DNA of 64,000 bases. It comes from Pleodorina starrii. Taxonomy: Eukaryota > Chlorophyta > Chlorophyceae > Chlamydomonadales > Volvocaceae. The notes beneath the pieces are model-generated. The model saw nothing but the letters and a program-made list of their open reading frames with translations. It did not search any database and was not told where the DNA came from. Each line of letters starts with the position of its first letter. The stretch's first letter is position 1. Of the stretch, positions 45,031 to 55,600 are shown one piece after another. The position numbers and the translations under genes are program-made. Where the stretch lies: contig BRXU01000020.1 of NCBI GenBank assembly GCA_030267565.1, positions 671,501-735,500 on the forward strand. Direction: 5' to 3'.

Positions 45031-48000
45031 ATGGCCCAGCAGTTAGCTCTGGACGACCGCGTGCTGCGGTCGATGGGAGTAGGGAAATGTTTCAAGGTAA
45101 ACATGAGCTCTCACTTGTGCAAGCTTACGCGTTTGCATGGAGCTGACAAAGCGCCGCCCGGTTCCTGCTTGTTGACCGGTTACCTGATGATATACAAGGA
45201 TGGACACCAAAGGATCAATTCCATGGACTTCTGCCGGACTGAGGACCTTCTGGTGACGGGCAGCGACGACGACTCGATTCGCGTGTACGATGTGGCCAGG
45301 GGCGTGGCCGTTGACACGCTCCACAGCCGCAAGTACGGGGTCCAAAACGTGTGCTTCACACATGACCCGACGTGCATAGTCTACGCCTCGCGAAAGGTGC
45401 CGAGCCGCTGCGCATACGCGCGGCGTTTAGGGGGGGGGGTCGCGGGGCCCGGATGGAGGGGTTTCGCCGGAGAGGGAGGGAACGAAGACGATAACGTAGC
45501 GGGAGAGGGGGGTAATTAAAACGGCCCGGGACGAGGAGACGCAACGCAGTTACCTGGAATATGGGGGGGCGCACATGGGGATGGGGATGGGAGGCTGCAA
45601 CGGCTCCAGTTATGCTGTCCAGCGCCTTTCGCCGTCTGTCGGACGGCGGCGACTCCCGCAGGTGGTGTTGGGGGTGGGGGTGTTGGCATCAGAGCGGGTC
45701 ACTTGAAACGCACCAAGCCATGATGGGTATTGCTGTGTGTGTGTATGGGCTGTCGCCGGTGTATCCCTGCTACGCCCTTGCGTTCGCGGCCGGGCTCCTT
45801 GGGGACCGCTGACGTTCCCGCAGCACCCTTGCCCCCCACCCCCCCCCCGCCCGGGGCTTTAGCAGCGGTGGGACCGCGGCCCGGTGAAACGGAGGCGACG
45901 GTGGCGAGCGTATCCAGGATCCAGCAAATACCTAATTTACTTTCCACACAGATCGGTCACTTTGCCACTACCGCGACGTGCTGCGACACCGCCGGAGGGG
46001 CCCTACCTGCCAATCTTGTTGATAACGTTGCATGTTAGCAGGGGGTTGGGGCGCGCGCGGCGCCTGCCCCCCCCCCAAATACACGGACTGTCATACTCCG
46101 AACCCCCCCTACCAATTGTCCAACCCCCGCGTGTTCCCCCTCCCTTCCACGGGGCTTCTTGTTTCGTTTCTGCAAATTCACTCTTCGCCCTTCTCCCTCC
46201 AACACGCACACGCATACAACCAGTCCACGGGCCAGCTCAAGCCCACGGAGGCCCACGCGCTCCGCTACCACTCCCTCCACATGAACCAGTACCTGAGGTA
46301 CTTCATGGGGCACACGGCGCAGGTGGGCGGACCCGTGGGTCGGTGCCTGTGGGTGGGTGGGTAGCTTGATGGCTGTGTCGGGGTTTCCCGGAGTTTGGTG
46401 CACGCTCCGGGATGGGTGGTTGGGTGGGGGAGGACCTGGCTGGACTGAGGGTGGGTGGGTCGGTGGCTTGGTGACTGGAGGGAGGGAGGGAGGGAGACGG
46501 CCGCCAGTTGTCGCCGTCACCATCCCCTTGTCCTTCGCCGCCCTGGCCCGTCCCCCTGCCCCTCAGGTCAACTCGTTGTGCTTCTCCCCCAAGAACGACA
46601 CCTTCGTTTCAGCAGCGCAGGTACGCCGGTGTGTCTGTCTGTCTGTCTGTTTGTGCGCTCAGCGCGTACCGGTATCGGCGGGTGCGTGTGATTGCGTATT
46701 TGCATTCGCCTCCGGAACTCGGTCAACCTCAAGCCAGCGAGCTGCGCGGTGTTCCTACAAGGATGTGCGCGCGTGTGTACCCTGCGTGTGCGTGCGCGTG
46801 TCTCCCCCCCCCCCGAGATGGGCTCGTGCCGGTGCGGTACGGTACGGTACTCCGCCCTGACCACACCGCCGTCTTGGGGCTCCATATGGCCTTGGTGCTC
46901 CGTACCGTATCTCGAGGCTCCATTACGGTACTCTTTTTTCAAGGAAGAAGAGACCCGTGCCTAAGAAGTCGGCGTCCCCGCTCCCTGCCCCCCTCTGCCC
47001 CGCACCGCCTCCCGCAGGACAAGTCGGTTCGGCTGTGGGACGTGCGCACCAACATCTGCCAGGGCTGCTTGCAGGTTGGATGGTGGGGCGGGGCGGGGCG
47101 GGATTGGGGAGAGGTGCAACATATGTACCCAGGAGCGTGTGCTGTGCTCGCGGGCGAGCATGGATTGTGGGCAAGCTTAAAATGTCGATATGATGTTTAA
47201 ATTGAATTAGTATATCATCTCCGCCCTTCGAAGAGATCAGTTGGGATCTCCCGCACAGGTTCGAATCCTGTCGACTGCGATTCTACCCGGCCTTGGCAGT
47301 CGTGCCCGAGTGGTTAAGGGGACTGACTAGAATCAAGGGAGGACTCTTTTGTTTGTTATTAGGCGCTTTTCCGTGGCTTATCACATCCCCCCCTCCCCCG
47401 CGTTTCCTACGGCTCCTTGCAAATTATTCTCAACCCTCCGCCCTTCCCTCCCGGCGTCTGTTCAGGTTCCCGGCAACCCCACCGCCACCATCGACCAGCA
47501 AGGGCTGGTGTTCGCAGTGGCAACAGAGTCTGGCGTCATCAAACTGTACGACTTGAGATCGTACGATAAGGGGCCCTTTGACACGTTCATGGTACGTACA
47601 CGTACGACACGTACGACACGGGCAAGAAGATGGCGCTGTGGCGATCGGTACACGGCCCAAGGCTGAAGGGGGGAGGGTGGCGCGTGGGGGCGGAGTCGCT
47701 GCGGGTCATATTGATTTATACCGCACAGCCAAGCCTTCCATGTCGCATCTTTTATTGATAATGATATAGTGTAGTTTTGTGTTATTTTATCTGTTTTACC
47801 TACCGTATTTACTTTTGTGCTGCTGCATTTCCCCCGCCCTCTTTTCAGGTGGAGGAGGAGAAGGGCAACCCCACGGGCTTCGCCGACATCAAGTTCTCAA
47901 ACAACGGCAACCTGCTGATGGCGGTGGTGGAGGGCCGCATATACCTGATGGACGCGTACAAGGCGAGGGAGGGAGGGAGGGTGTGGGGGGGGGCGGGATT

Positions 48001-49141
48001 TCGACGAGGGGGGCGCGGGTTTCCCTTCCCCCACCCCCTTCCCCCACCTCCTGTTACGTCCCTATCTTTCAACCCCCCCTCCGCAGTGACTCATGTTTAT
48101 ATAAAGGAGCATATCACTCCCTGACTCCCTCCATCTGTCAGCCCATCAGATTGCCCTTTTGGACTTCCCCCCTCCCCTCCCCTCCCCTCCCCATGTGCAT
48201 GTCACCGTCGGTGTAGCGCATGACATTCCCTACCCCTCAACCCCGACCCCCTACTCCCTAACCCCCTAATCCCTAACCCCCTAATCCCTAACCCCCTAAT
48301 CCCTAACCGGTATTTTCTTTTTACTCCCTAACCCCCTAACCCCCTCCGCCTCCGCCTCCGACGCCTGACAGGGCACCGTGTTCAAGCGCTTCTCCAACGG
48401 TATCCCCGAAATGGGTTCCGCTGTGGAGGCGGCAATCACCGCCGACAACCAGTACCTGCTCAGCGGTAGGGGGGGTTGGGGTGAGGGGGAGGATGCGGTG
48501 CGGTGCGTTGCGGGCAGCGGTTGGGGATGGGGTGGGGGGCCGCGTGTGGTGTGGATGCGCCGGTGGTGAATGGAGTGTGTGGGGGTGGGAGGGAGGGTGA
48601 AGTTGCGTGCGTGTGTGCGTCCTTTGGGTGGGTGGGGGGGCCGAGACAGGGGAAGAGGAGGGGGAGGGGGTGCGCGCGCGTGTTTGCGTGTGTGCAGCTC
48701 ACCTCATCACCGCAGCTCACCTCATCGCACCGCACCGCACCAGGTCGCACCTCCGACCTCCGACCTCCGGCTCCTGTGCACTTCATCCTCTTCGCCTCTC
48801 AACCAACCTCCGCCCACCTTTCCACCCCACCTTTCCACCCCAGCCTTCCGCCCACACCTTCACCCCTCCCTTTCCCTTTCCCTTTCCCTCCTCCTCCCCC
48901 CACCGTTTACGGGCTCCGGCCTATACGTGGATAACCCCCGAGCGAAACGAAAGGCTGTGACGACCGGGCCATCCGCGTGTGGCACATCGACAGCGGTCGC
49001 GAGGTGGCGGTGTGGCAGGGCCACGCGCAGGTGCCCGCCTGTCTGCGGATGTCCAACCGGCGGGTGCTGCTGGCGTCGGCCTGCACGGCGCTGGTGCTGT
49101 GGATACCCAACCTCAAGATCCTGGAGCAGATGCCGCCGTAG
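45031..49141 (+). CDS. WDR82: WD-repeat protein WDR82/Swd2, nine exons
   Basis: Exons: 45031-45096, 45199-45396, 46224-46322, 46567-46620, 47018-47074, 47466-47591, 47849-47962, 48372-48465, 48954-49141; phases agree, 331 aa (animal WDR82 is 313). The protein is a seven-blade WD40 propeller. Marker segments are GSDDDSIRVYDVARG, RYFMGHTAQVNSLCFSPKND, DKSVRLWDVRTNICQG, VIKLYDLRSYDKGPFDTF and CDDRAIRVWHIDSG. In other eukaryotes WDR82/Swd2 is a subunit of the COMPASS/SET1 H3K4 methyltransferase and of a PNUTS-PP1 termination complex that reads the Pol II CTD; the nuclear role here is inferred from family. The intron after 47962 begins GCGAGG, a GC-AG intron, and that choice preserves the conserved DAYK/GTVF join. 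Intron 5 hosts a permuted tRNA gene. Exon 2 follows an in-frame readable intron, but the FK|DGHQRINS join fits the family. Confidence 0.92.
45511..45563 (+). repeat. Repeat family C, truncated copy, WDR82 intron 2
   Basis: It matches the first half of 7321-7426 (GTAATTAAAACGGCCCGGG, GCAACGCAGTTACCTGG) and stops at GGAATATGG. Confidence 0.75.
47236..47332 (+). tRNA. Circularly permuted tRNA-Ser(AGA) gene: 3' half 47236-47279, 16-nt linker, 5' half 47296-47332
   Basis: The 3' half lies upstream of the 5' half. Joined in mature order they give an 81-nt tRNA-Ser: acceptor GCAGTCG/CGACTGC (7 of 7 pairs), discriminator G, D stem CCC/GGG with loop GAGTGGTTAA, anticodon stem ACTGA/TCAGT with loop CTAGAAA (anticodon AGA, 47329-47331), long variable arm GGGA-TC-TCCC typical of Ser, and T arm ACAGG-TTCGAAT-CCTGT. 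The break falls exactly at positions 37/38, the canonical eukaryotic tRNA intron site. The outer flanks 47220-47228 and 47335-47343 can pair (8 of 9), and C32 can pair with G at -3 of the 3' splice point, leaving a 3-nt bulge as the tRNA endonuclease expects. A TTTT Pol III stop is at 47347-47350. The B box precedes the A box. It lies in WDR82 intron 5 on the same strand. Confidence 0.88.
47280..47295 (+). other. Linker between the halves of the permuted tRNA
   Basis: Sixteen bases, ATTCTACCCGGCCTTG, join the 3'-terminal discriminator base to the 5'-terminal base of the tRNA. In known permuted tRNAs this segment is removed by RNase P and tRNase Z after circularisation. No CCA is encoded. Confidence 0.8.
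48081..48130 (+). repeat. Repeat family D, WDR82 intron 7
   Basis: It reads CCGCAGTGACTCATGTTTAT, ATAAAGGAGCATATCACTCC, CTGACTCCC. This is the best-conserved copy. Confidence 0.8.
48235..48355 (+). repeat. CCCTAATCCCTAACCC-type tract, WDR82 intron 7
   Basis: Imperfect 14-bp units of AACCCCCTAATCCCT recur about five times. They resemble degenerate telomere-like sequence, but the CCCTAAAA unit itself is absent here. Confidence 0.65.
48901..48940 (+). repeat. Repeat family B, WDR82 intron 8
   Basis: It reads CACCGTTTACGGGCTCCGG then CCTATACGTGGATAACCCCC and ends 13 bp before the acceptor of exon 9. Confidence 0.8.
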
Positions 49142-51456
49142 GCAGGGACCAGGGCCATCCAGGGGGGCCTGCAGGGCGCCAGGGGGGCCTGCACAGCGCC
49201 ATCCAGGGGGGCAGGCGCCAGGGCCAGGGGGCCAGGCGCCAGGGTCACTTGTACTGTTGATGTTACTGATGCTGATGTTGCCGGTGGTGGGGGTGGGGGT
49301 GGGGGTGGCGGTGGTGGTGATATCTGGCTGGTGGTGGTGACGGCGAGGGTTGCATCTGGTGGTGGAGGCCGCGCCGGCGTAAAAGGCGCCGAAGCACCTT
49401 TGCCGGCTGTTGTGTGCGCTCTTTCGCTTTGCAGGCAGGCAACCCTGGCCAAGCAACCCTGCTCCCTTCCCAACCCTAACTTAGCCCCTGGCGTCCGTAA
49501 TGTAGATAGGTCGCTGTGTTGAGTAGCTAGGTGCTGTCGTTGGGGAGACGGTGCTGGGATGGCAAGTTTGATGCGAGGATGGAGTGGCATCAATGCATCA
49601 CTGAATAATACGACGCGTCATGTGCGTAATGTGTCAAGAGGCGTTGGGCCCGGCTTGGGGGGCGGGGGGTTGCCGCCCCCCATCCCCCCACACAACCCCT
49701 TCCCCCCGGGCACCCCGAATTGCAGTGTCCGTTCCAACCGTGTTTCAATGGAACTGACAGCGGTCCGGAATATGCAAGGTGCAGCCATTTACATTGCGCA
49801 CTAGGCGCACGTCCTGAGGCCCATGGCAGTGGTGCGTCAGATCGTTATACCCTATGATTGGAAAAGAAAGGGATGGCGTCATGGCGACCTCGGTCTCTAA
49901 ACGTTCATTGCATCCGATGACGGTAACCCTCTCAGGGAAGTAAGGGGGCGGAGGGGTACCGACCTACCGAGCCCTGCTCAGCACGAAATAACTCATGTGT
50001 GTTACATCTTACCAATGTTCAATCTTGCAAAGAGCCTCAGCACCGTTCCGCAGTTACACATAAGTTAAGGGTCCTGTCGTCTGTGTACGTACTTGCGCGG
50101 GAGACCCAAATGGGGGCAACAGCTCTCCAGCAGCTCTTGACAGCAGCACCTCGCTCCCGACAGCCATGACTTGGATCCGTCAGTATCCGTCCCTGGTGGA
50201 ACCCGTACGGTCCGGCCTTCCCAACTCCAACCCCGCCGCATGCCGTCATCAGGTTTACATGAGAAGTTCAAAGCCGTCGCGACTTATGACGTAATGGTCG
50301 TGTGTCGCCAATGGACATGGAAATGACCGTACATTGAGCAGGCTGAGGTGCAAAGAAGCACAGCGGAATTTATTTGCGAGGGTCGCGACGTGCACATGCC
50401 GACGATAGTGCAAGGCTTCGCTACAGGTTCTCGCGTAGAGACACTTGCCAGCTTTAAAATTAGTTCGGGGCATGTGTATATACGTCCTCTAGCGTTGGGC
50501 GGAGAACCCGCATAAGACGGCATCGTGTGTGCATTCGAGGCGGCTTGGCGTCCAACAACCAGTTTGCCCCTCATAGTTTGTCCCTTGCCATCTATGTAAA
50601 TCTATGTATTAGTAATATGCGTCAAAGCGGTTGGACCGGCTAGCAGAACTGTGGTGTGGTCACCTGTGGTCACGGGAACAAATGTCCGCTCTGCAAATAT
50701 GTTTGGATGTCGAGACGACGAGACGCCGTCATGTAAAGATTTATATATAAATTAAACGGTACAATATGGAATGAACAGAAGTTCTGGATGCGTTGGAGCG
50801 AGTGCGGCCTCGGACCATGGGCTCCATGTTAACATCTTTCATACTGATACATGCACTATTGTCTATGAAGGTTGTTGTAAAGTGCTACGAGTGTTAAGGG
50901 CTATTAACCTTGCTTTACAGCGTATCGATTCATCAAGGTTGGTCGTCACTCAGCCGGGCAGGCAGGCAGCCAGCCAACCAGGCAGCCACGGACAGGGCCT
51001 ACGCCCTAAAACCACAGGCATTCAAATTCCACATTAGATCCACTGCTTAGGACCTGGCCAGGTCGTTTGGATGTGTCAAATCGTTATGCGTTCAGACGTG
51101 CAGTAGTGTCGCCCTACATTACGGCCGGTTCCCCTTGTAAACATCGAATCCTAACAAGGCAGGGCTTCGCTTTTGGCACCCCTTCGCGGGTGCCCCTTGG
51201 GTAGGATGAACAGTCGGTCTAGCCTGTAAGGCTAGCAACCGGTGTGAAAACCGGTTCCCCTTGAAAACATCGAATCCTAACAAGACAGCCAGCTAGCCAG
51301 CCAACCCCCGCCCCTGTCGGCTCGAAAGCCTAACTGGGCAATCCAGTCCATCCAGACGCGGTCCCCGGCCACCCAGCGCGCACAGACAAGCGCACGCCCA
51401 TGCGTGGCCAAGTGTGTTTGTGTCATATATCTAACAATATCCCTAGTGTACATCGA
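49142..51456. other. WDR82 3' flank and intergenic region
   Basis: A GGGGGCC/CAGGCGCCA repeat lies at 49160-49245 and a GGTGGGGGT run at 49283-49318. From 49800 to 51100 GC content falls. No exon, domain or RNA gene is recognised before the repeats at 51120. Confidence 0.4.
51121..51300 (+). repeat. Cluster of palindromic, organelle-like repeats
   Basis: CCGGTTCCCCTTG followed by AAACATCGAATCCTAACAAG occurs twice (about 51125 and 51253). Between the copies are strong hairpins: GGCACCC-CTTCG-CGGGTGCC (51174-51194), CTAGCC-TGTAA-GGCTAG (about 51220-51236) and AACCGGT-GTGAAA-ACCGGTT (about 51237-51257). The style matches the short dispersed palindromes of volvocine plastid and mitochondrial genomes, so an organelle-to-nucleus transfer is possible. 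Confidence 0.6.
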
Positions 51457-51529
51457 TTCGCTATAGTCTAGGCGGTCAGGATACGAGATTCTCACTCTCG
51501 AGACCCGGGTTCGAGTCCCGGTAGCGAAA
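51457..51529 (+). tRNA. tRNA-Glu(CTC)
   Basis: A 73-nt cloverleaf: acceptor TTCGCTA/TAGCGAA, anticodon stem CGAGA/TCTCG with loop TTCTCAC (anticodon CTC at 51491-51493), T arm CCGGG-TTCGAGT-CCCGG and discriminator A. There is no intron. The nearest TTTT downstream is at 51577-51580, rather far for a Pol III stop. Confidence 0.95.
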
Positions 51530-52618
51530 TAACCTTATGCTCCCAGGAATCGATGGATAGTGTGTTCGTGCATTTGTTTTGGCTGTTACTTGGTCTACGG
51601 GAAGAGTGAAGCCAACGGTCCAACTGGCCGTGCATTGAGCCGGAGACCAGGGCAAACCGAAAGCACATCCAAAGCACGCAGGCAGGCAGGCTGGAACGAG
51701 TGGACCCGGGGGGACGAGTCCCAGAAACCCGCGGAAGAACTTACCATGAGGCTTCCCCAACCGGCAACAGCGATTTTGGGATACCGTCACCGTTATACCG
51801 TCTGGGCAACTGTTCGCATCTGTGTGTGTACGTGTTGATATTGTTGTACATGTCTGTCTGGTTACTACGCTCGGTACCGTGTGTTGTGCCACCTCTCTTG
51901 CCCTCCACTTGTTTGTCTTGCACCCCCTGGTCTTTGGTCTTTGGTCAGCTGCGATAAGAGGTCTCTCCGCGCATGAACACCTTTGAGCCGTGTCTGCCGT
52001 GTCGCTGTGTTTTGGCCACCCGGGTGAGAGCCAGTCGGCCACCCCCAGGGCTACAGGGATACAGCCTCAAGGGCACCGCACCGTCCCGTCCCGCCCCGCC
52101 CTGCACCGCACAATCACAGCGTACCGGCCAACAATAGTCACCCCCAGTCGCCGCCCTGCCTGGAGCCGAAGGCCGAGGGCCCGCTGGCCGGCTGGACTGG
52201 GCTGGGCTGCTTGCGCATTACCGTATGAGCAGAGGCCGCTGGCGCAGCCATCCCCCCCTCTCTCTGTCTCTCTCTCCACAGGGCATGCTCGCCCCGACCG
52301 ACCCGGCGGCCCTGCGCCTTGCCGAGAGTCTCACTGAAGCGCGTCCCGCTGTACGGTATCCATAACACCAACGACACCAACGACAGCCGCCTACGCCTGC
52401 AAGAACGGACGTGGGCGCCTGGGAGTGCCCTCCACCTCCACCTCCTCCTCCGTCCGCCTCCTCAAAGTCACCGCGCTCATCCTCATCCCCATGACCACCC
52501 TCACCCCCCCACACACACTAACCATTCGCCACCGCCACCGCCACCCGCACCGGCCCCTACCACACCACACCACATCACACCGCACCCCACCATACCACCT
52601 CGCATCACATCGCATTAA
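51530..52618. other. Intergenic region between tRNA-Glu and CFAP221
   Basis: This includes the 3' flank of the minus-strand CFAP221. I see no gene or clear repeat. The ACACAACC/ACCACACC stretch at 52500-52610 is low complexity. Confidence 0.4.
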
Positions 52619-55600
52619 TCACAGCTGCAGCGCAAAGTAGCAGGGCCGCCTCAGCAGCGCATTGTACTCAGCCAGCCGCTGCTCCAACGCGGACAGCGAG
52701 TCGGACCGCGCCGCCTCCTTGGCGCCCTCCAGCCGAGAAACGTGGCGGTCGCGGACCAGCCGGTAGCGCCCGGGGGCGTCGGAGGCGGCGGCGGCGGCGG
52801 CGGAGGCAGTGGTGGTGGTGGTGGGAGCTGGGGCCTGCGCCGCCACCGCGGCCGCAGTAGCCGGGGAAGAGTTGGAGGTGGAGGTGGAGGTGGGGGCCCG
52901 GGTCGGAGGTGCCAGTTCGGTGCGGCTGTTGGAAGGGAGGTACTTGGCGAGCTGCTCGTCGGTGGGGACGTGGGGGGAGATCTGGGAGGCAGGATGGATT
53001 GAGGCGGGGGGGAGGGAGGCGGGGGGAGGGAGGGGGAGGGGGGAGGGAAGGGGGGGATGGGTAGGTAAGAAGATACCGCAGCGAAAAAGGACGGAGGTAA
53101 GGCAAGAGGGATCGAAACTGAGGCGGCGCCCCGCGGGAGAGGGAGTGGGGAGAGGGAGTGGGGGGACGTAGACCTGGTAGCCCGTGACTAAATCACCGTG
53201 CACGTGTACTTGTACTTTTGTGTGTGTTAGGGAGAGAGTGTGTGTGTGTTGTTGTTGTGTATGCTGTTTTACATCCCACACGGGCCCGATGCTGGCCAGA
53301 GGACTAGATCCCAACTCAACCCAACCACGCAACGCGTTTCTTATACATGGCAGCGCATCAACGTCCCGAGTCTCCTCTGCGCTGCCCCCCTCCCTCCCTC
53401 GTGCTGTAGTGCTCCGTCCAAGATCCAAAACCCAGTCTAGGTGCTCGCCCAACCCGCCGTACATATACAGTCTGCCGTACGTGTCTGCCGTACCTACCTT
53501 GGGTTTGTCGTCGTCCTCCACCCGGTCCTCCGGCAGGTCCTCCGGCTCGGGGCCCGACATGAGCGGCAGTACAATCTCCTCCCCCAGCTGTACGGCCCAC
53601 GTGTCCTGCCGTACAAGCCACGAGTCCGACAGCGCCGGCCCGCCGCGCAGCGCCCGCACGCCCCCCGAGGCGGGCGCCTCGTGGCCCACGCTCTCGTACA
53701 TGTCGTACAGCCGCGGCTGGATAACGTAGTCCATGTCGTACCCCAGCTCGTACGATGGTTCCGGCGCCACGTAGATCCGCTCCGTGCCGTACCGGGATCC
53801 AATCTCCAGCGTGATGTACGGCATGTTTTTGCAGGCGTCGGGCAGCGGCGGGTAATCGGACAGCGCTGGCACGAGGCCCGAGGGTTCGAGTCGCTCCCCC
53901 GCCGCCGCGACCTCCTCGCACGCGCCCGCCAGGAGCGGTTGGTCTAGGAGCGGGGGAAGGTACGGCGTGAGGCCGGGGAACTCCTCGGGGGCGTAACCCA
54001 GCAGGCGGTACTCCAGGGGGGTCTGTCGATAGGATTGGGGGGGGCGGGTTGAGGCGGGCGGGCGGGCGGGAGGGGCGGGGTGTGGAAAGGGGGATTGGGG
54101 GTTAATGGACGGGGCGGGTGGGAAGGGGCAGAGGATAGCTGAAGGTGGAGTGTGAGAGGGAATGGCCAACAACCAACAACCAACCAACGGATTAACCAAC
54201 CAACCAACCGGTCCCCACCCGCACCTTAAGTTGGAAGGGCGCCAGTTCGTCGAAGTCGGTGTAGTGACTGACCTCCAGGGGCGGGTACGACTGGAGGGGG
54301 GGGGCGGTACAACCACAACCACAGGGTGTAACAACCACAACCACAACCACAGCCGCAACTACTCAGCCACAACCACAACAACAAGGGACCAACCCCTAAA
54401 ACCCTAAAACCCTAAAACCCCGTATGGCCTCATCTCACCTGGAACAGCACGTCCCTGTACAGCGGCAGCGGCCGCACCCGCACCATCTCCGGGCGAAGAT
54501 ACCTGAGGGAGGGCGGGAGGGAGGGAGGGAGGGCGGGAGGGAGGGATGGACACAAAGAGATAGGCAGGCAGATAACGGTAGGCAGACAGATAGGCAGATA
54601 GATAGATAGATAGATAGATAGATCGCCCCCCACCCCCCCCACCCTCCCTCCCTCCCTCCCTGCCTCACCGCGTGGGTGCGGTCCCGGGTCGGTCGCTCTC
54701 CTGCACCAACAACACCGGATTAGCAGCCTCCTCCGCAAGTCGCTGCTTGTCGTACCCGAGGTGGGCTGTGCCGTACAAAGACGAGAGGGAGAGGAGAAGC
54801 GGGCACGGTACACGGGGAGAGGGGGGCCGGTGGGAGTTGCACTGCGGGCCATGCTGCTGGTAGGGTTGGGTTGGGGTTGGTGCGTGTGTGTGTATGTGTA
54901 TGTGTTTAGGGGAGGGGAGGGAAAGGGAGAGGGAGAGGGAGAGGGGGGATATCTTGCGACACTGCAGAGGACCGAGGGGGCCAGTTCCCTATCCCCCGCC
55001 CCCCCTTCGCGATGTCCCCTCCCCCCCTTTCCCCCTTCAACTTCCCCTTCCCCGCGACCCACCATTCACAATTTCCACACACCCCCGTCAAAGCCCATTC
55101 TGTCCGGGTCAAAGCCTATCCACAGCCCCCAGCCATACTCCCCCACTCCCCCAGCACCTCCTTGATCCTCCCCTTGTGTGCTTAACCCACCTGCCCCACC
55201 TCCCCCACTTCCCCCACCTCCCCTACTCCCCCACCTCCCCCCCCACTCCCCCACCTCCCCCACTCGCCTTATGCCCCATAACCCCACCCCTTAACCCCAC
55301 TACTCCCCCCCTGCTCCCTTCCCCCTCCCCTGTTCGCTAACGCCGTCTCCTTCTCCGCTGCGGTATTTTCTTTTTACTCCCTCCCCCCTGCCCCCCCCCA
55401 CTCACCCAACACCTCCTTGATCCTCCCCAGCCGCTTCTGCATCCGCAGGTTCTGCACCACCCGCCAACACGCGCGCATAAACAGGTCCCGAGCCCGGGTG
55501 CGTTTCAGCCAGTCGCTGCCCTCTATCAGCCGCCACTCGGGGCGGAAGGGGGCGGAAGGGAGGGAGGGGGAGGAGGGGGAGGAGGTGGGGGCTGCGGCTG

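Noticed and set aside
47200..47350. Two independent truncated tRNA pseudogenes
   Set aside because: Both halves end exactly at 37/38, their acceptor strands are perfectly complementary, and the outer flanks pair; chance truncation would not give all three.
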